Part shown: positions 51,993 through 61,571 of the stretch, piece by piece
Layout: every line of letters starts with the position of its first letter
Numbering within the stretch: the first letter of the stretch is position 1
Source: Vibrio splendidus
GTDB lineage: Bacteria; Pseudomonadota; Gammaproteobacteria; Enterobacterales; Vibrionaceae
Direction: 5' to 3'
DNA: 64,000 nucleotides
Assembly: GCF_024347615.1 (NCBI RefSeq)
Contig: NZ_AP025508.1
Coordinates: forward strand, 1,116,001 to 1,180,000
Program-made: the position numbers and the translations under genes
Notes under the pieces: generated by a model
The model's input: the letters and a program-made list of their open reading frames with translations, nothing else
The model's database searches: none
Told to the model about the DNA's origin: nothing

Positions 51993-52415
51993 ATGATCTC
52001 AAGTCGAAACACACATCAGCTAACTCGTCGCGCACTATTATTAGTGGGTTGGGTTATCTGTTTCTGTCTCGCCAGTAATATGAGTTTTATCCAAGGCTGC
52101 AAAGTAAATTATGACAACAGTGATTCTGCTATTTCTACTGCCGTGCAGGCAAACAATATTAGCGATGGTGGCGTTTTTACTGATGGGGCATCTCAATCCC
52201 AAGACGGTCAATCCGTCCAAAAATGTGAGTTATCAGAACATCTGATAAATTTTGATCACCACCAAGTCAATGATCAAGCAATATTCACGTACTTCATACT
52301 CGTTGTCGTCGTATTGTGGCTGCTAAGTACCGTCCCGTATTTCCCTCCCTTCACTGAGCCAATCCTTCACAAAGGTAGGCGCATCCATCTTAAGGTCTGT
52401 GTCTTTAAAGAATGA
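51993..52415 (+). CDS. Small membrane protein preceding scsB
   Basis: 140 residues from MISSRNTHQL; the longer frame needs a TTG at 51954. There are two hydrophobic segments (about 15-35 and 99-117) around an Asn/Ser/Asp-rich loop with two cysteines. It sits 56 bases before scsB in the same direction, the position of scsA in the Salmonella scs locus, but I see no sequence feature that proves it is ScsA. Its role is probably in the same copper or redox stress response. Confidence 0.65.
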   Translation: MISSRNTHQLTRRALLLVGWVICFCLASNMSFIQGCKVNYDNSDSAISTAVQANNISDGGVFTDGASQSQDGQSVQKCELSEHLINFDHHQVNDQAIFTYFILVVVVLWLLSTVPYFPPFTEPILHKGRRIHLKVCVFKE

Positions 52416-52471
52416 GAATAAGAGCGTTTAACTAACACTCATATTATTCATTTTTTAAGGAAAAATTAGAC

Positions 52472-54568
52472 ATGCCTAAAAGCAAAATGTCATTGCGCTT
52501 TGTTGTGCTTTGGCTATTCGTTGCGTTGTGTTCAACATTCACTGTGAACGCAAGTGCGAGCGAATCGATGACTCCTGTTACAACGGGTTGGATGCAAGAC
52601 AAGTTACATCCGTATGTAGAAACGCGCTTTGTCATGACAGGACAAATTAATAAAGAAGATAAAACCGCGGCGGGTTATCTGGAAGTGAACCTTTCTGATG
52701 AATGGAAAACTTACTGGAGAAGTCCTGGCGAAGGAGGCATTGCGCCCAAAATTAAATGGGCCGACTCTAAGAACGTTTCGCAACTGCAATGGTTTTGGAA
52801 GTTTCCTCAACGCTTCAACTTGCTCGGCATAGATACGCTAGGCTACAAGCACAACATCATCTTTCCGATGAATCTTCATATTGATGATATGAACAAACCT
52901 GTTGAGCTCCATGCAGTGCTGACGATGTCTTCATGCACCACCATATGTATTCTCACGGATTTTGACATCAACTTGGTGTTTAACCCAAGTGAGATGACCG
53001 TGAATAACGACGCGATGCTTGTCTACGCAAAAGCAATGAGCGAAGTGCCGAAAGACTCACCGCTTGTAGAGGGCACATCTACTATTTGGGATGCTCACAA
53101 GTCGCAACTTCAAGTTATTGCTACACATCAAATTGGTTGGACTGCACCCGATATAATCGTGGATGGTGATTCAGATGAAATGCAAGATGCTGAATTTGGT
53201 ATTCCTCACATTGAAATTGAAGGTAACCAAGCCATTGCGACTTATGACGTAAGCAGCTGGATGGGCACACCCGATCTCAACAACCAACACATTCGTGTAA
53301 GCATCAAAGACAAAGACTTCATCACAGAATACCCAGCCACTGTTACCAACGGCATAGTGGGTAATAGCTCTATGGTAAGTATGGTGCTTTTGGCGCTATT
53401 AGGAGGGTTGATTCTCAATATCATGCCCTGTGTATTCCCTGTACTTGGAATGAAACTGAGTGGGGTTATTTCTGCTCAAGGCATGGCAAGAAAACAGGTT
53501 AGGTTCCAATTCCTTGCGTCTGCGAGTGGCATCCTCGCATCCTTCTGGTTAATCGCCACTTTCTTGGCTGTGTTAAAAATATCAGGCAGCGTTATCGGTT
53601 GGGGAATTCAGTTCCAAAATGGTTGGTTTATCGGTGGGATGTTTATCGTCACAGCCCTTTTCAGCGCCAACATGTTAGGGCTTTTCGAGATCCGTCTTTC
53701 ATCGAATACAAATACGTGGATGGCAACCAAGGGAGACAGTAGTTACGTCGGACACTTTACTCAAGGCATGTTCGCAACGCTATTGGCTACGCCATGTTCT
53801 GCTCCATTTCTTGGTACAGCCGTTGCATTTGCTCTTGCCACGACTATCCCGACGATGTTTGGTATTTTCACCGCACTTGCCGTCGGTATGGCACTTCCAT
53901 GGATCATCGTTGCTGCATTCCCATCGATAGCTTTGGCGCTGCCTAAACCTGGGGCATGGATGAACCGTGTTAAATACCTGTTCGGCGGAATGATGCTAAT
54001 CACTAGCGTTTGGCTCTTTAGCTTGCTTCGACCTCATGTCCCTCAATTGTGGCTATACGCAATACTGGCGGTCAGTGTTTGCCTATTGCTTGTCAGGTTG
54101 GTTCAAGTGCATGGAATCAAGACTGCGGGTGCTGTTGGCTTGCTGCTGTTGAGTGTTATCTCTGCCTCGTTATTTGTCGAGAAAGCAACATCTAAAATGC
54201 TGCCACCAGAACCTGAGTGGGAAGCGTTGTCTACCGAGGTCATTGATGAGCATGTTGCGAATGGCCAAGTGGTTTTTGTTGATGTTACCGCTGATTGGTG
54301 TGTGACTTGTAAAGCAAACAAGATCGGGGTTCTCTTACAAGATCCTGTTTACAGCGTATTGACTGAAGGTGATGTAGTGCCGATGGAGGGGGATTGGACT
54401 GTACCGAGTGATAGCGTCACGTCATACCTACAAGATCACAACCGGTTCGGTGTTCCGTTCAATGTGGTTTATGGCCCTAACGCTCCTGAAGGTATTGAGC
54501 TTCCTGTCATCTTAACCAGTGATGCGGTTATGGAAGCCATTGAGAAAGCAAAAGGTGGTGACGAATGA
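52472..54568 (+). CDS. scsB: ScsB-like thiol:disulfide interchange protein (DsbD family)
   Basis: 698 residues. A signal peptide is followed by an N-terminal periplasmic domain (about 30-290, with SSCTTICIL holding a redox pair), a DsbD-type transmembrane domain (about 300-580) with conserved cysteines in NIMPCVFPVLGMK and LLATPCSAPFLG, and a C-terminal thioredoxin domain with CVTC in VTADWCVTCKANK. It carries electrons from cytoplasmic thioredoxin to periplasmic partners. scsD overlaps its end by four bases and scsC follows, which defines the Scs (suppressor of copper sensitivity) operon. Confidence 0.92.
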   Translation: MPKSKMSLRFVVLWLFVALCSTFTVNASASESMTPVTTGWMQDKLHPYVETRFVMTGQINKEDKTAAGYLEVNLSDEWKTYWRSPGEGGIAPKIKWADSKNVSQLQWFWKFPQRFNLLGIDTLGYKHNIIFPMNLHIDDMNKPVELHAVLTMSSCTTICILTDFDINLVFNPSEMTVNNDAMLVYAKAMSEVPKDSPLVEGTSTIWDAHKSQLQVIATHQIGWTAPDIIVDGDSDEMQDAEFGIPHIEIEGNQAIATYDVSSWMGTPDLNNQHIRVSIKDKDFITEYPATVTNGIVGNSSMVSMVLLALLGGLILNIMPCVFPVLGMKLSGVISAQGMARKQVRFQFLASASGILASFWLIATFLAVLKISGSVIGWGIQFQNGWFIGGMFIVTALFSANMLGLFEIRLSSNTNTWMATKGDSSYVGHFTQGMFATLLATPCSAPFLGTAVAFALATTIPTMFGIFTALAVGMALPWIIVAAFPSIALALPKPGAWMNRVKYLFGGMMLITSVWLFSLLRPHVPQLWLYAILAVSVCLLLVRLVQVHGIKTAGAVGLLLLSVISASLFVEKATSKMLPPEPEWEALSTEVIDEHVANGQVVFVDVTADWCVTCKANKIGVLLQDPVYSVLTEGDVVPMEGDWTVPSDSVTSYLQDHNRFGVPFNVVYGPNAPEGIELPVILTSDAVMEAIEKAKGGDE

Positions 54569-55092
54569 TGAGAAAAAAAGCTAAGGCAAAACCTCAGACC
54601 AAAAAGCAGAAGTTGAGATCGGCATTACTGTATACCTTGTTTGCATTGGTCGTGGTCTTTGGTGTTGATTATTGGCGAACAAAAGACGTTCCAATGCAGA
54701 ACGTTCCGCCGATGGTTGGGATGTCGTTATCCGGTAAACCGATAGATGTAATAGAGATGAGCAAGAAGGAACCGGTATTAGTTTACTTTTGGACGACGTG
54801 GTGCGTCGCCTGCAAATTTGTGACGCCAGTGGTTGATTGGTTTTCATCAAGCTATCCCGTCGTTGGTGTATCACTGACTTCGGGTAAAGATGAAAGAGTT
54901 CAACGCTATATGAATGCTAAAGGGTATAGCTACGACAACATTAATGACACTCAAGGTAAAATTGCACGCGATTGGGGAATCTCCTTAACGCCAACACTCA
55001 TTGTTATTAATGATGGAAAAGTAACAAGTGTTACTTCAGGAATTACTACGCCAATAGGTATCGCAGCCCGACTTTGGTTAGCTAAGTATTAA
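54565..55092 (+). CDS. scsD: ScsD-like membrane-anchored thioredoxin (TlpA family)
   Basis: 175 residues. A single N-terminal membrane anchor (about 20-40, LLYTLFALVVVFGVDYW) follows a Lys-rich tail; the periplasmic thioredoxin-like domain has CVAC in FWTTWCVACKFVTP and the cis-proline in LTPTLIV. It is translationally coupled to scsB by ATGA overlap. Probably passes electrons between ScsB and periplasmic substrates. Confidence 0.88.
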   Translation: MMRKKAKAKPQTKKQKLRSALLYTLFALVVVFGVDYWRTKDVPMQNVPPMVGMSLSGKPIDVIEMSKKEPVLVYFWTTWCVACKFVTPVVDWFSSSYPVVGVSLTSGKDERVQRYMNAKGYSYDNINDTQGKIARDWGISLTPTLIVINDGKVTSVTSGITTPIGIAARLWLAKY

Positions 55093-55102
55093 TGGGAAAA
55101 AT

Positions 55103-55828
55103 ATGAAATTCATTACAAAAAGCATCATCACACTATTGGTTACTCTGGCTTTCTCACCCGTCACTTTCGCAATGACAAAACAAGAAAAAATTGCCGAGAT
55201 AACGCAAATGCTAGAAACGAACGAAGGTATTATCGATTCGGTTCACGACAGTCTGGCTGCTTACATAGATCAACAAAGTAGCTTTGATAAAACGTTAGCT
55301 GAGAGTCATGACTTTATTTATAACAACCCACATCACCCTTGGTATGGTTCCGAACATCCAAAACTGACGATCGTAAATATGACTGATTTTAGTTGCCCGT
55401 GGTGCAAAAAATTAGACCCTGTTCTTCGAAAAATAGCGGATGAGTTCCCTAATGACATCAAGGTGATAAATATTTATATCCCTCTAAAGGAGAGAGATTC
55501 GCCACTGAACTCAGCAACTTTTGGACTCAATGTCTGGAACAATGACAAAGAAAAATACAAAGCAGTTGAAGAGATGTTGATCAGTAAGCCTGGCATTCAC
55601 AACGTTCGTTCGATAATGAAAGTAGCGAAGAAGAACAAAGCCACTGATTACGTTTCTTCAGACAGTCAAATAACGACTGAAGTTGCTGAAAACTATGACT
55701 TGTTTACAAAGCTGGGTGTTCGAGGTACACCAGCGATGCTCATTGATGGAACATTGCTCCCCGGTTATCTGCCATACGAAAAACTATATCAAATAGTAAA
55801 GGCTAAGCTAGAAGAGAAAAGTAAATAG
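55103..55828 (+). CDS. scsC: ScsC-like periplasmic disulfide isomerase (DsbA family)
   Basis: 241 residues. A signal peptide (cut after FA-M) is followed by an N-terminal helical extension (EKIAEITQMLETNEGII) of the kind that trimerises ScsC in Proteus. The thioredoxin fold with inserted helices carries CPWC in TDFSCPWCKK and the cis-proline loop RGTPAML. It begins 10 bases after scsD. Likely partner of ScsB in protecting thiols against copper. Confidence 0.9.
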   Translation: MKFITKSIITLLVTLAFSPVTFAMTKQEKIAEITQMLETNEGIIDSVHDSLAAYIDQQSSFDKTLAESHDFIYNNPHHPWYGSEHPKLTIVNMTDFSCPWCKKLDPVLRKIADEFPNDIKVINIYIPLKERDSPLNSATFGLNVWNNDKEKYKAVEEMLISKPGIHNVRSIMKVAKKNKATDYVSSDSQITTEVAENYDLFTKLGVRGTPAMLIDGTLLPGYLPYEKLYQIVKAKLEEKSK

Positions 55829-55869
55829 AATAATTTACAATATTTGCATTTTTTATTGATGGATAAAAA

Positions 55870-55897
55870 GAAGCCCTATTTATTAGGGCTTTTTCTT
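55870..55897 (+). terminator. Terminator of the scs operon
   Basis: AAGCCCTA (55871-55878) / TAGGGCTT (55884-55891), followed by TTTTCTTATT. Confidence 0.85.
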
Positions 55898-56300
55898 ATT
55901 TGTTTATTAACTTATAAAAATAGTTTGCAAATTAGTAAACAATGTATAACGCAGCTAGGCCAAATATTCCTAGAAAACTCAGAACACCACATGTTGAGTA
56001 CAACAACAGTCTCATTGCTAATTCCTGATTACAAAAAGTTATTAATGGTATTTTTACTTATCCAAATTATTTAATGTGCAACTTAAGGGGGAGGGGTACC
56101 AAAGTTGCATTAGAATAGCACCTCCAGATAAATGTTTATTTAACATTTAGTTAGAGCTATCTATGCTGAAATAATTCCCTTGATTCTGTATTTTTTACGA
56201 AATAATTATAGGTTGTTTATGTTTTATTTTTATAGGTTGATATTCCATTTGTGGTTTTTAGGTGGATGCCATTTGGGTGGGTAATACGTAAATGTAAATT

Positions 56301-56376
56301 AATTCATAGAGTGGAAGCTAATTCATCGAGTGAAAACCAACTCGAAAAACGGAAACTAACTCGTAGCATGGCAGTG
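56301..56376. repeat. Degenerate tandem array, four copies of a 19-bp unit
   Basis: Units at 56301, 56320, 56339 and 56358, of the form AAYTCRTMGAGTGGAARCY. The last two are the most diverged. Confidence 0.7.
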
Positions 56377-56450
56377 AATTTATATGTTTTATTGAGTGAA
56401 TTGGATATCTAAGATTTTCAATGGAAGGTGAGAACAGTTTTAGGCGATCT

Positions 56451-56495
56451 AAAAAAAAGCAAACAACCAAGTTAGTCGTCTCGGTTATTTGCTTT
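56451..56495 (-). terminator. Minus-strand terminator of the amidohydrolase gene
   Basis: AAAGCAAACAACC / GGTTATTTGCTTT with one mismatch; eight T follow on the minus strand. Confidence 0.7.
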
Positions 56496-56549
56496 AGATT
56501 TGTTGTTTTGTTGTTTTGTTGTTTGGCGTAGGACGAGCGCTTTTCGAGG

Positions 56550-57812
56550 TTAAAGCGTGTTTTTGTACACCTTACCGTCTTTCATGATCAATTTTTGTGT
56601 CTCTGTGTTAGCGACACAAGCAACACTGTCCAGTGGGTTGCCATCGATGATCAATAGGTCGGCATACGCGCCTTCAACGATCTGACCTAACTTGCCTTCT
56701 TGGTACGGGTGTTGATAAGTCGACATCTCGAACAAGCGTCCACAGTTTGATGTCGCCATGCGAAGTGCGGTGATGGTATCGAATACTTGCTCAATCGCAC
56801 CAAGTTCATTCAATTGTGTCGCGTGAACGTTGGTTTCACCTACACAGTCAGTGCCAAAAGCGATGTTCTGGATGTCGTATTTCTTAATCAGTTCTGCTGA
56901 CTTGAACATGGCTTTGCCTACGCGTTCTGTCTTGCGGTATGTCTCCTCATTCGGCAGCGGGATCTTGCGCTCTGCAATCAATGAAGAAGTAAAGTAAGAA
57001 GGAATCACCCAAATGCCTTTCTCTTTAATGATCTCGGCAATGTCGTCGTCCATGATCGTCGCGTGTTCGAAAGACATCACGCCCGCTTCTGCCGCTCGGC
57101 GCATCGCATCAGAGGTGTGGATGTGCGCAGCGACATAAGTGCCGTAATCGGAAGCGGCCTCAACTGCGGCTTTCATCTCGTCTGATGTAAATTGCAATGT
57201 GTCTAGCGGGTCGAAGGTTGAAGATGCGCCACCACCAGCCATGATCTTGATTTGTGACGCGCCCATGAATAGCTGTTCACGCACCGCTTTCAATACTTCT
57301 GAACGCCCATCGGCCACTTTCATTGAGCCTTGCTTCATCATTGGTGAGTCTTCATGGCCGTTTGCTAAACGCTCTTGTGCTTGGTTTTGACGGTAATCGG
57401 AGTGACCACAGGTTTGTGAGATAGCTGCCATTGAAGGCAGAATACGTGGGCCAGTGGCATAGCCGTTGTCGATACTGTTTTTAAGGCCAAGTGTGTTACC
57501 CGCTACATCACGAATGGTAGTAAAGCCGCGCATCAGCATCTCTTCCGAAATCTTCGCTGAGCGAATCGCCACTTCTTCGCGTGTCATGGTATCAATCACA
57601 TTGAAAGGTGCAGATAAAGTGATATGAACGTGTGCATCAATCAGGCCTGGCATGACTGTGCCACCTTGAGCATCAATCGTTTCATCGGCAATCGTTGGGT
57701 CAATCTCTCCAATCTGAGTGATCAAGTTATCTTCGATGAGGATTGATACGTTCTCGATTAAGTTGTTATCAACACCGTTAAATACGTTCGCGTTAGTGAT
57801 TAGCTTTTTCAT
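56550..57812 (-). CDS. Metal-dependent amidohydrolase (prolidase/imidazolonepropionase-like)
   Basis: 420 residues. The beta-sandwich N- and C-terminal parts flank a TIM barrel with HxH in GLIDAHVHITL, a lysine region in SQIKIMAGGGAS, histidines in VAAHIHTSDA and SFEHATIMDDD, and D in AFGTDCVG. It belongs to the Xaa-Pro/Xaa-Arg dipeptidase-like amidohydrolases of the imidazolonepropionase-related group. No signal peptide is seen. The ATG at 57812 has AAAGGTG eight bases upstream; the frame from 57860 adds 16 unlikely residues. Monocistronic. Confidence 0.88.
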   Translation of the reverse strand: MKKLITNANVFNGVDNNLIENVSILIEDNLITQIGEIDPTIADETIDAQGGTVMPGLIDAHVHITLSAPFNVIDTMTREEVAIRSAKISEEMLMRGFTTIRDVAGNTLGLKNSIDNGYATGPRILPSMAAISQTCGHSDYRQNQAQERLANGHEDSPMMKQGSMKVADGRSEVLKAVREQLFMGASQIKIMAGGGASSTFDPLDTLQFTSDEMKAAVEAASDYGTYVAAHIHTSDAMRRAAEAGVMSFEHATIMDDDIAEIIKEKGIWVIPSYFTSSLIAERKIPLPNEETYRKTERVGKAMFKSAELIKKYDIQNIAFGTDCVGETNVHATQLNELGAIEQVFDTITALRMATSNCGRLFEMSTYQHPYQEGKLGQIVEGAYADLLIIDGNPLDSVACVANTETQKLIMKDGKVYKNTL

Positions 57813-58073
57813 AGTCTGCACCTTTTGGAAATGAGTGTGTGTCGCTGATGGGGTCATCATATGGGGCGCAGCATTTGAAGAATGGCCATTTGGTGACAGT
57901 GGTGAATTGGGTGTGTTTTGCTATTGCTATAAGAGAGGCAAAGGGGGTTTTTGTCGAATCATTAATTTGAGGAATGAATGTTGGCGATGTCATGAAATGG
58001 TAAGTTTTGCTTCGATTCGAACGCTAAGATGTATTTTAAATCAAGGCTACTTATCAAATTAGAGAGAGACAGA

Positions 58074-58553
58074 ATGACTAAATCAGGCAAAGTTTACGGG
58101 TTCAACACACCACAACGTCTATTCGTAGGTTACACGTTAGCCGTGCTGGTGGACTTAGTAGTGCTTAACTTTTTCGATGAGTACTGGGACTTCGTCAACA
58201 TTGAATCTTTCACTATTTCTTTGATAGCGGCGTTGTTACTGCAGCTATTGTTGAAGCTCTCTATTGGCTTAGAGCACAAGGTAGCGGATTACTTTAAACA
58301 GAAATCTGGAACGGCACCTAAGGTGTATCGAGCGCTGTCGACATACATTATTCTTGTTGGCTCAAAATTCGTCATGCTAGAAGCGATAAACCTCATGTTC
58401 GGTGACAAGGTGAGCTTCACAGGCCCTTGGGGCGGCGTAGTTGCGTTCTTCGCTGTGGTATTTACGATTTTGATTTCAGAAGTGATCGTATCTAAGGTTT
58501 ACTTTGCGCTTGATGACAAACAAGATTCAAACTTGAACGAAAAGACAGCTTAA
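58074..58553 (+). CDS. Integral membrane protein of unknown function
   Basis: 159 residues with four hydrophobic helices (about 18-36, 47-65, 88-105 and 122-142). The start MTKSGKVYG at 58074 follows AGAGAGAC. SIGLEHKVADYFKQKSG and the FDEYWDFVNIES loop are charged. I do not recognise a function. It is followed by a GGGTTGGCA-type terminator. Confidence 0.75.
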   Translation: MTKSGKVYGFNTPQRLFVGYTLAVLVDLVVLNFFDEYWDFVNIESFTISLIAALLLQLLLKLSIGLEHKVADYFKQKSGTAPKVYRALSTYIILVGSKFVMLEAINLMFGDKVSFTGPWGGVVAFFAVVFTILISEVIVSKVYFALDDKQDSNLNEKTA

Positions 58554-58601
58554 GTATAAGTAGAATTGAACATAGAGGAGTTCGGAATGAACCCTCAATT
58601 G

Positions 58602-58634
58602 AAAAGGGTTGGCAGTGTTGCCAACCCTTTTTAG
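58602..58634 (+). terminator. Terminator of the GGGTTGGCA family
   Basis: AAAAGGGTTGGCA / TGCCAACCCTTTT around GTGT, followed by T. Confidence 0.85.
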
Positions 58635-58871
58635 TTTTGTATTAACCGCCAATCAAAGTACAAAATATCCCGCACAGAGCTCTGCCGAACTTATCTTCAG
58701 ATTAGCAAAAACCATAACAACGCCATGATTCTTTTTCGTTTGACTTAGGACGCTATGGTGTACAGGTACTTTGCCCAGAACAGGCGAAATAGAGCGCTAT
58801 CTCATTGAAATCCATAAACTGTCGTTAGTGTCGATATTTCTTTACTCAAAAAGGAATCTGCATTTTGTGTT

Positions 58872-58892
58872 ATATGTGTTTTTTACACATAT
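58872..58892. promoter_or_regulatory. Inverted repeat ATATGTGT-N5-ACACATAT in the protease leader
   Basis: Perfect 8-bp arms with a five-T centre. It resembles a degenerate CRP-type dyad (TGTG...CACA) but has a five- rather than six-base spacer. Confidence 0.4.
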
Positions 58893-58932
58893 GTTTGTGA
58901 AGGGAACACCACAAACCGATAAAGGAAATCCA

Positions 58933-60414
58933 ATGAAAGTAATCTTATCTAACCTTGGGCTTGCGATAATATGGTTCTTTTCTTCGCTCGTTAACGCACA
59001 ACTAAACCTTTCAGTTCAACCGTATCCTCCCGTTCAACCATATCTTCCGGTTATTGCCGATGAAGTGAACTATCAGTTGTCGAACCAAGAACTGGCTGAG
59101 ACATCGAGTGGTATACACACACTGCAACTTGAACACGCTGGTGCGTCATTCATTAAGCTTCACTTCAAGTCTCTTACTGTTCCGAAAGGCAGCGTGCTAC
59201 ATCTTAAGTCAAGCACCAGTGGTGAGGTTGTGGAGTACCGTGACAGCCAAATAGATTGGTTCGCTCAATCGATTTCCAGTGATTCTGTTGTCATTGAATC
59301 AATCTCCAATTCAAACGGTCAGCATGTTCAGTTTGAAATTGATTACTACATGGCAGGTAAAAGTGCAGACGAAGAGGCCTTAGCGACGCTATCGACTTGT
59401 GGCGTGAATGAACGCAAAGACGTTGCTTGTTGGGAAGACGCTCACCCAGACAAAGTAGCTTGGACAACACCTGTTGCAAGGCTACTCATTAATGGTCGCA
59501 GCTTGTGTACCGCGTGGCGTGTGGGACCAGACAATCATATGTTCACTAATAACCATTGTGTCGCAACAGAGTCTGAGTTGAGAAATACCGAGGTATGGTT
59601 TAACTATCAGCGTCGTACGTGTGATGGTTCTATGGCGACAACGGTTAAAGTGATGGGGAATAAAATACTCAGCACCGATTATGACCTGGATTACACGCTG
59701 TTTACTGTAGATGATTTTTCAAAGATAGCGTCGTTTGGTTATCTAGGGTTAGACGCAGAAGAGCCGATGTTCGGTGATGGGATTTATATTCCTCAACACG
59801 GAGCGGGTAATCCGAAAGAGCTTGCCATTGAGATCGATCAAAATGGTTCAGGGTTGTGTCAGATCGATGTGGCTTCAGCGAATGGACGAGGAGTAAATAC
59901 GGATACTGGTTATTTCTGTGACACGATTGGAGGTTCGTCTGGGTCACCTGTTCTGCGAACCGATAACAACAAAGCCATTGCCTTGCATCATTTCGGAGGC
60001 TGCGAAAACCAAGGTGTGAAAATCAGCAAGATTTGGCCATTAGTGGATTCGCATTTCAATGACGCGCTACCTAACGGCTCGGTTGGTGAGCCTAAGAATG
60101 AGATCCCAGAAGTGATTTTAGACAGTTTAGTGTCTGATATCGCACTGACTTCAGGCGACCAAAAACTGTTTGTACTTAAGGCGGCGAATCGTACTGCTGG
60201 TGTTACCGTTACGATTAAGTCTGGTGTTGGGGATGCCGACCTATACATTCGTTCTGGACAACAGCCAACCAAAGGTGACTACGACTGTCGCCCGTATCGT
60301 TCCGGTAACTTCGAGTCTTGCGATGCACTTAAGACTGATGAAGATCTCTACATTATGATTAACGCGTTCCGCAGTTTCTCAGGTGTGTCTCTTTCTGTGT
60401 CGCAATCTCAATAA
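58933..60414 (+). CDS. Secreted trypsin-like serine protease with C-terminal PPC domain
   Basis: 493 residues. The signal peptide ends near VNA-Q. The chymotrypsin-fold domain (about 175-430) has the triad H208 (FTNNHCVA), D253 (YDLDYTLF) and S336 (GGSSGSPV), with cysteines placed for disulfides. The C-terminal 90 residues form a PPC (pre-peptidase C-terminal) domain: GDADLYIRSGQQPTKGDYDCRP. The family includes lysyl endopeptidase-like and vibrio secreted proteases; specificity is not evident. AAAGGAA precedes the ATG at 58933; the longer frame from 58771 is unlikely. Confidence 0.9.
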   Translation: MKVILSNLGLAIIWFFSSLVNAQLNLSVQPYPPVQPYLPVIADEVNYQLSNQELAETSSGIHTLQLEHAGASFIKLHFKSLTVPKGSVLHLKSSTSGEVVEYRDSQIDWFAQSISSDSVVIESISNSNGQHVQFEIDYYMAGKSADEEALATLSTCGVNERKDVACWEDAHPDKVAWTTPVARLLINGRSLCTAWRVGPDNHMFTNNHCVATESELRNTEVWFNYQRRTCDGSMATTVKVMGNKILSTDYDLDYTLFTVDDFSKIASFGYLGLDAEEPMFGDGIYIPQHGAGNPKELAIEIDQNGSGLCQIDVASANGRGVNTDTGYFCDTIGGSSGSPVLRTDNNKAIALHHFGGCENQGVKISKIWPLVDSHFNDALPNGSVGEPKNEIPEVILDSLVSDIALTSGDQKLFVLKAANRTAGVTVTIKSGVGDADLYIRSGQQPTKGDYDCRPYRSGNFESCDALKTDEDLYIMINAFRSFSGVSLSVSQSQ

Positions 60415-60805
60415 TCATATTTAACTCGATAACTCTATTTATATAACGGTCATTGTCGAGCCAACGCATTAGACTAAATTAATAATAAAAAGACGAGTCA
60501 TATAGGATCGTCTTTTTTATTTTGATAATTAAACAGAATGATTAATAATTTTTAAGTTGGTTTAAATATTGACTAGTTAATGCTGGTTAAATGTAGATGT
60601 TCTTTAAAATAATCATCTTTCCCAATTAACCATTATATTTTTGAGGTGTTGTTAGTTCTAGAGGGAAGATATACCTGATGGCAAACTTTAACATTCATAA
60701 AACCAATCATTGCTTTAACCAAGATCACAAATATCAATGAGCGCTGTGTTGCATATTTTATTTTTGAGTTATTTTCCTGCCGCCAATCATAAAGGAAAAA
60801 TAATA
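60415..60805. other. Intergenic region
   Basis: 391 AT-rich bases with the terminator at 60486 and the promoter of the next gene. No gene seen. Confidence 0.5.
60486..60519 (+). terminator. Terminator after the protease gene
   Basis: AAAAGACGA / TCGTCTTTT with a 13-base loop, followed by TTATTTT. Confidence 0.8.
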
Positions 60806-61462
60806 ATGAAAAAAACAATAGCGTTAGTGTCTGTAACCGCCTGCCTAAGTCCGTTTGCTTATGCTGATAATAGTAACGTTATCACCGGTGAATCGCCTGA
60901 AGGTGTCTACGTTCAATACCAATCAACTAACCAAGTAAACGAGTCGATGAAGCAAGAGGGTTTTGCACTGCATCGCTGTGGTATTAATACGCTTCGTAAT
61001 GATATCCAAGTTAATCAAGGTTTAGATGTTCCTCACAGTCAGATCCAATGTGTCTATTCTAAACCGGGTCAATCAACGAATGATGAGTCTGAGATCATCT
61101 ATTGGCATTTGAACATTCTTTACAGCATGGAGAGTGAGAACTTCATTGCTGAGAGTGAATTTGCTGAGCATTATACCAGTGAGATCTATACCCATAGCCC
61201 TGAATACCTTCTAGACATTGGCCCACATTATTATCGTCAACGCTCGGAAGTTGAAGCTTTGGGAATGAAGGTAGGTGAATGTAACCTACAAAAAATCTAT
61301 TACTTTAGTGCGCCTACGGAAGAGTCATACTTGTCAGATATAGCATCTTGCCCTGTATATAAGGCCGACGGTGAGCTTTCTGGTAATATTACAGTGGAAA
61401 TTAATCATACCCCGGCTAATTTAGGTTACAGTGAGCGACTTGTTAATTTTTATGCAATTTAA
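60806..61462 (+). CDS. Secreted protein of unknown function
   Basis: 218 residues. A signal peptide (MKKTIALVSVTACLSPFAYA-D) is followed by a soluble acidic domain with four cysteines (LHRCG, IQCVYS, GECNL, ASCPVY) that could form two disulfides. No family is recognised. AAAGGAAAAA lies upstream of the ATG at 60806; the longer frame from 60737 has no ribosome site. It is in the same direction as the protease but is separated from it by a terminator. Confidence 0.72.
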   Translation: MKKTIALVSVTACLSPFAYADNSNVITGESPEGVYVQYQSTNQVNESMKQEGFALHRCGINTLRNDIQVNQGLDVPHSQIQCVYSKPGQSTNDESEIIYWHLNILYSMESENFIAESEFAEHYTSEIYTHSPEYLLDIGPHYYRQRSEVEALGMKVGECNLQKIYYFSAPTEESYLSDIASCPVYKADGELSGNITVEINHTPANLGYSERLVNFYAI

Positions 61463-61571
61463 TAAATGACTGTATAGTTAATAATTTAAAAATTAGAATT
61501 GACTTAGAATGCATGTTGGAATTGACGTTTATTCGCATACGCTAATTAAGCTAAGTCACATCTAATTGTGA

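Larger units (their letters stand above)
55829..56549. other. Long gene-free region after scsC
   Basis: 721 AT-rich bases. It holds the terminator at 55870, a 19-bp tandem array at 56301, TTGTTTTG runs near 56500-56523 and a minus-strand terminator at 56451. No credible gene; a short frame at 55844-56074 has no ribosome site or family look. Confidence 0.6.
58554..58932. other. Intergenic region before the protease gene
   Basis: 379 bases. It contains the terminator at 58602 and, 40 bases before the protease start, the inverted repeat at 58872-58892. No gene seen. Confidence 0.55.

Noticed and set aside
55844..56074. A 76-residue frame after scsC
   Set aside because: It spans the scs terminator, and its composition reflects AT-rich spacer; no ribosome site.
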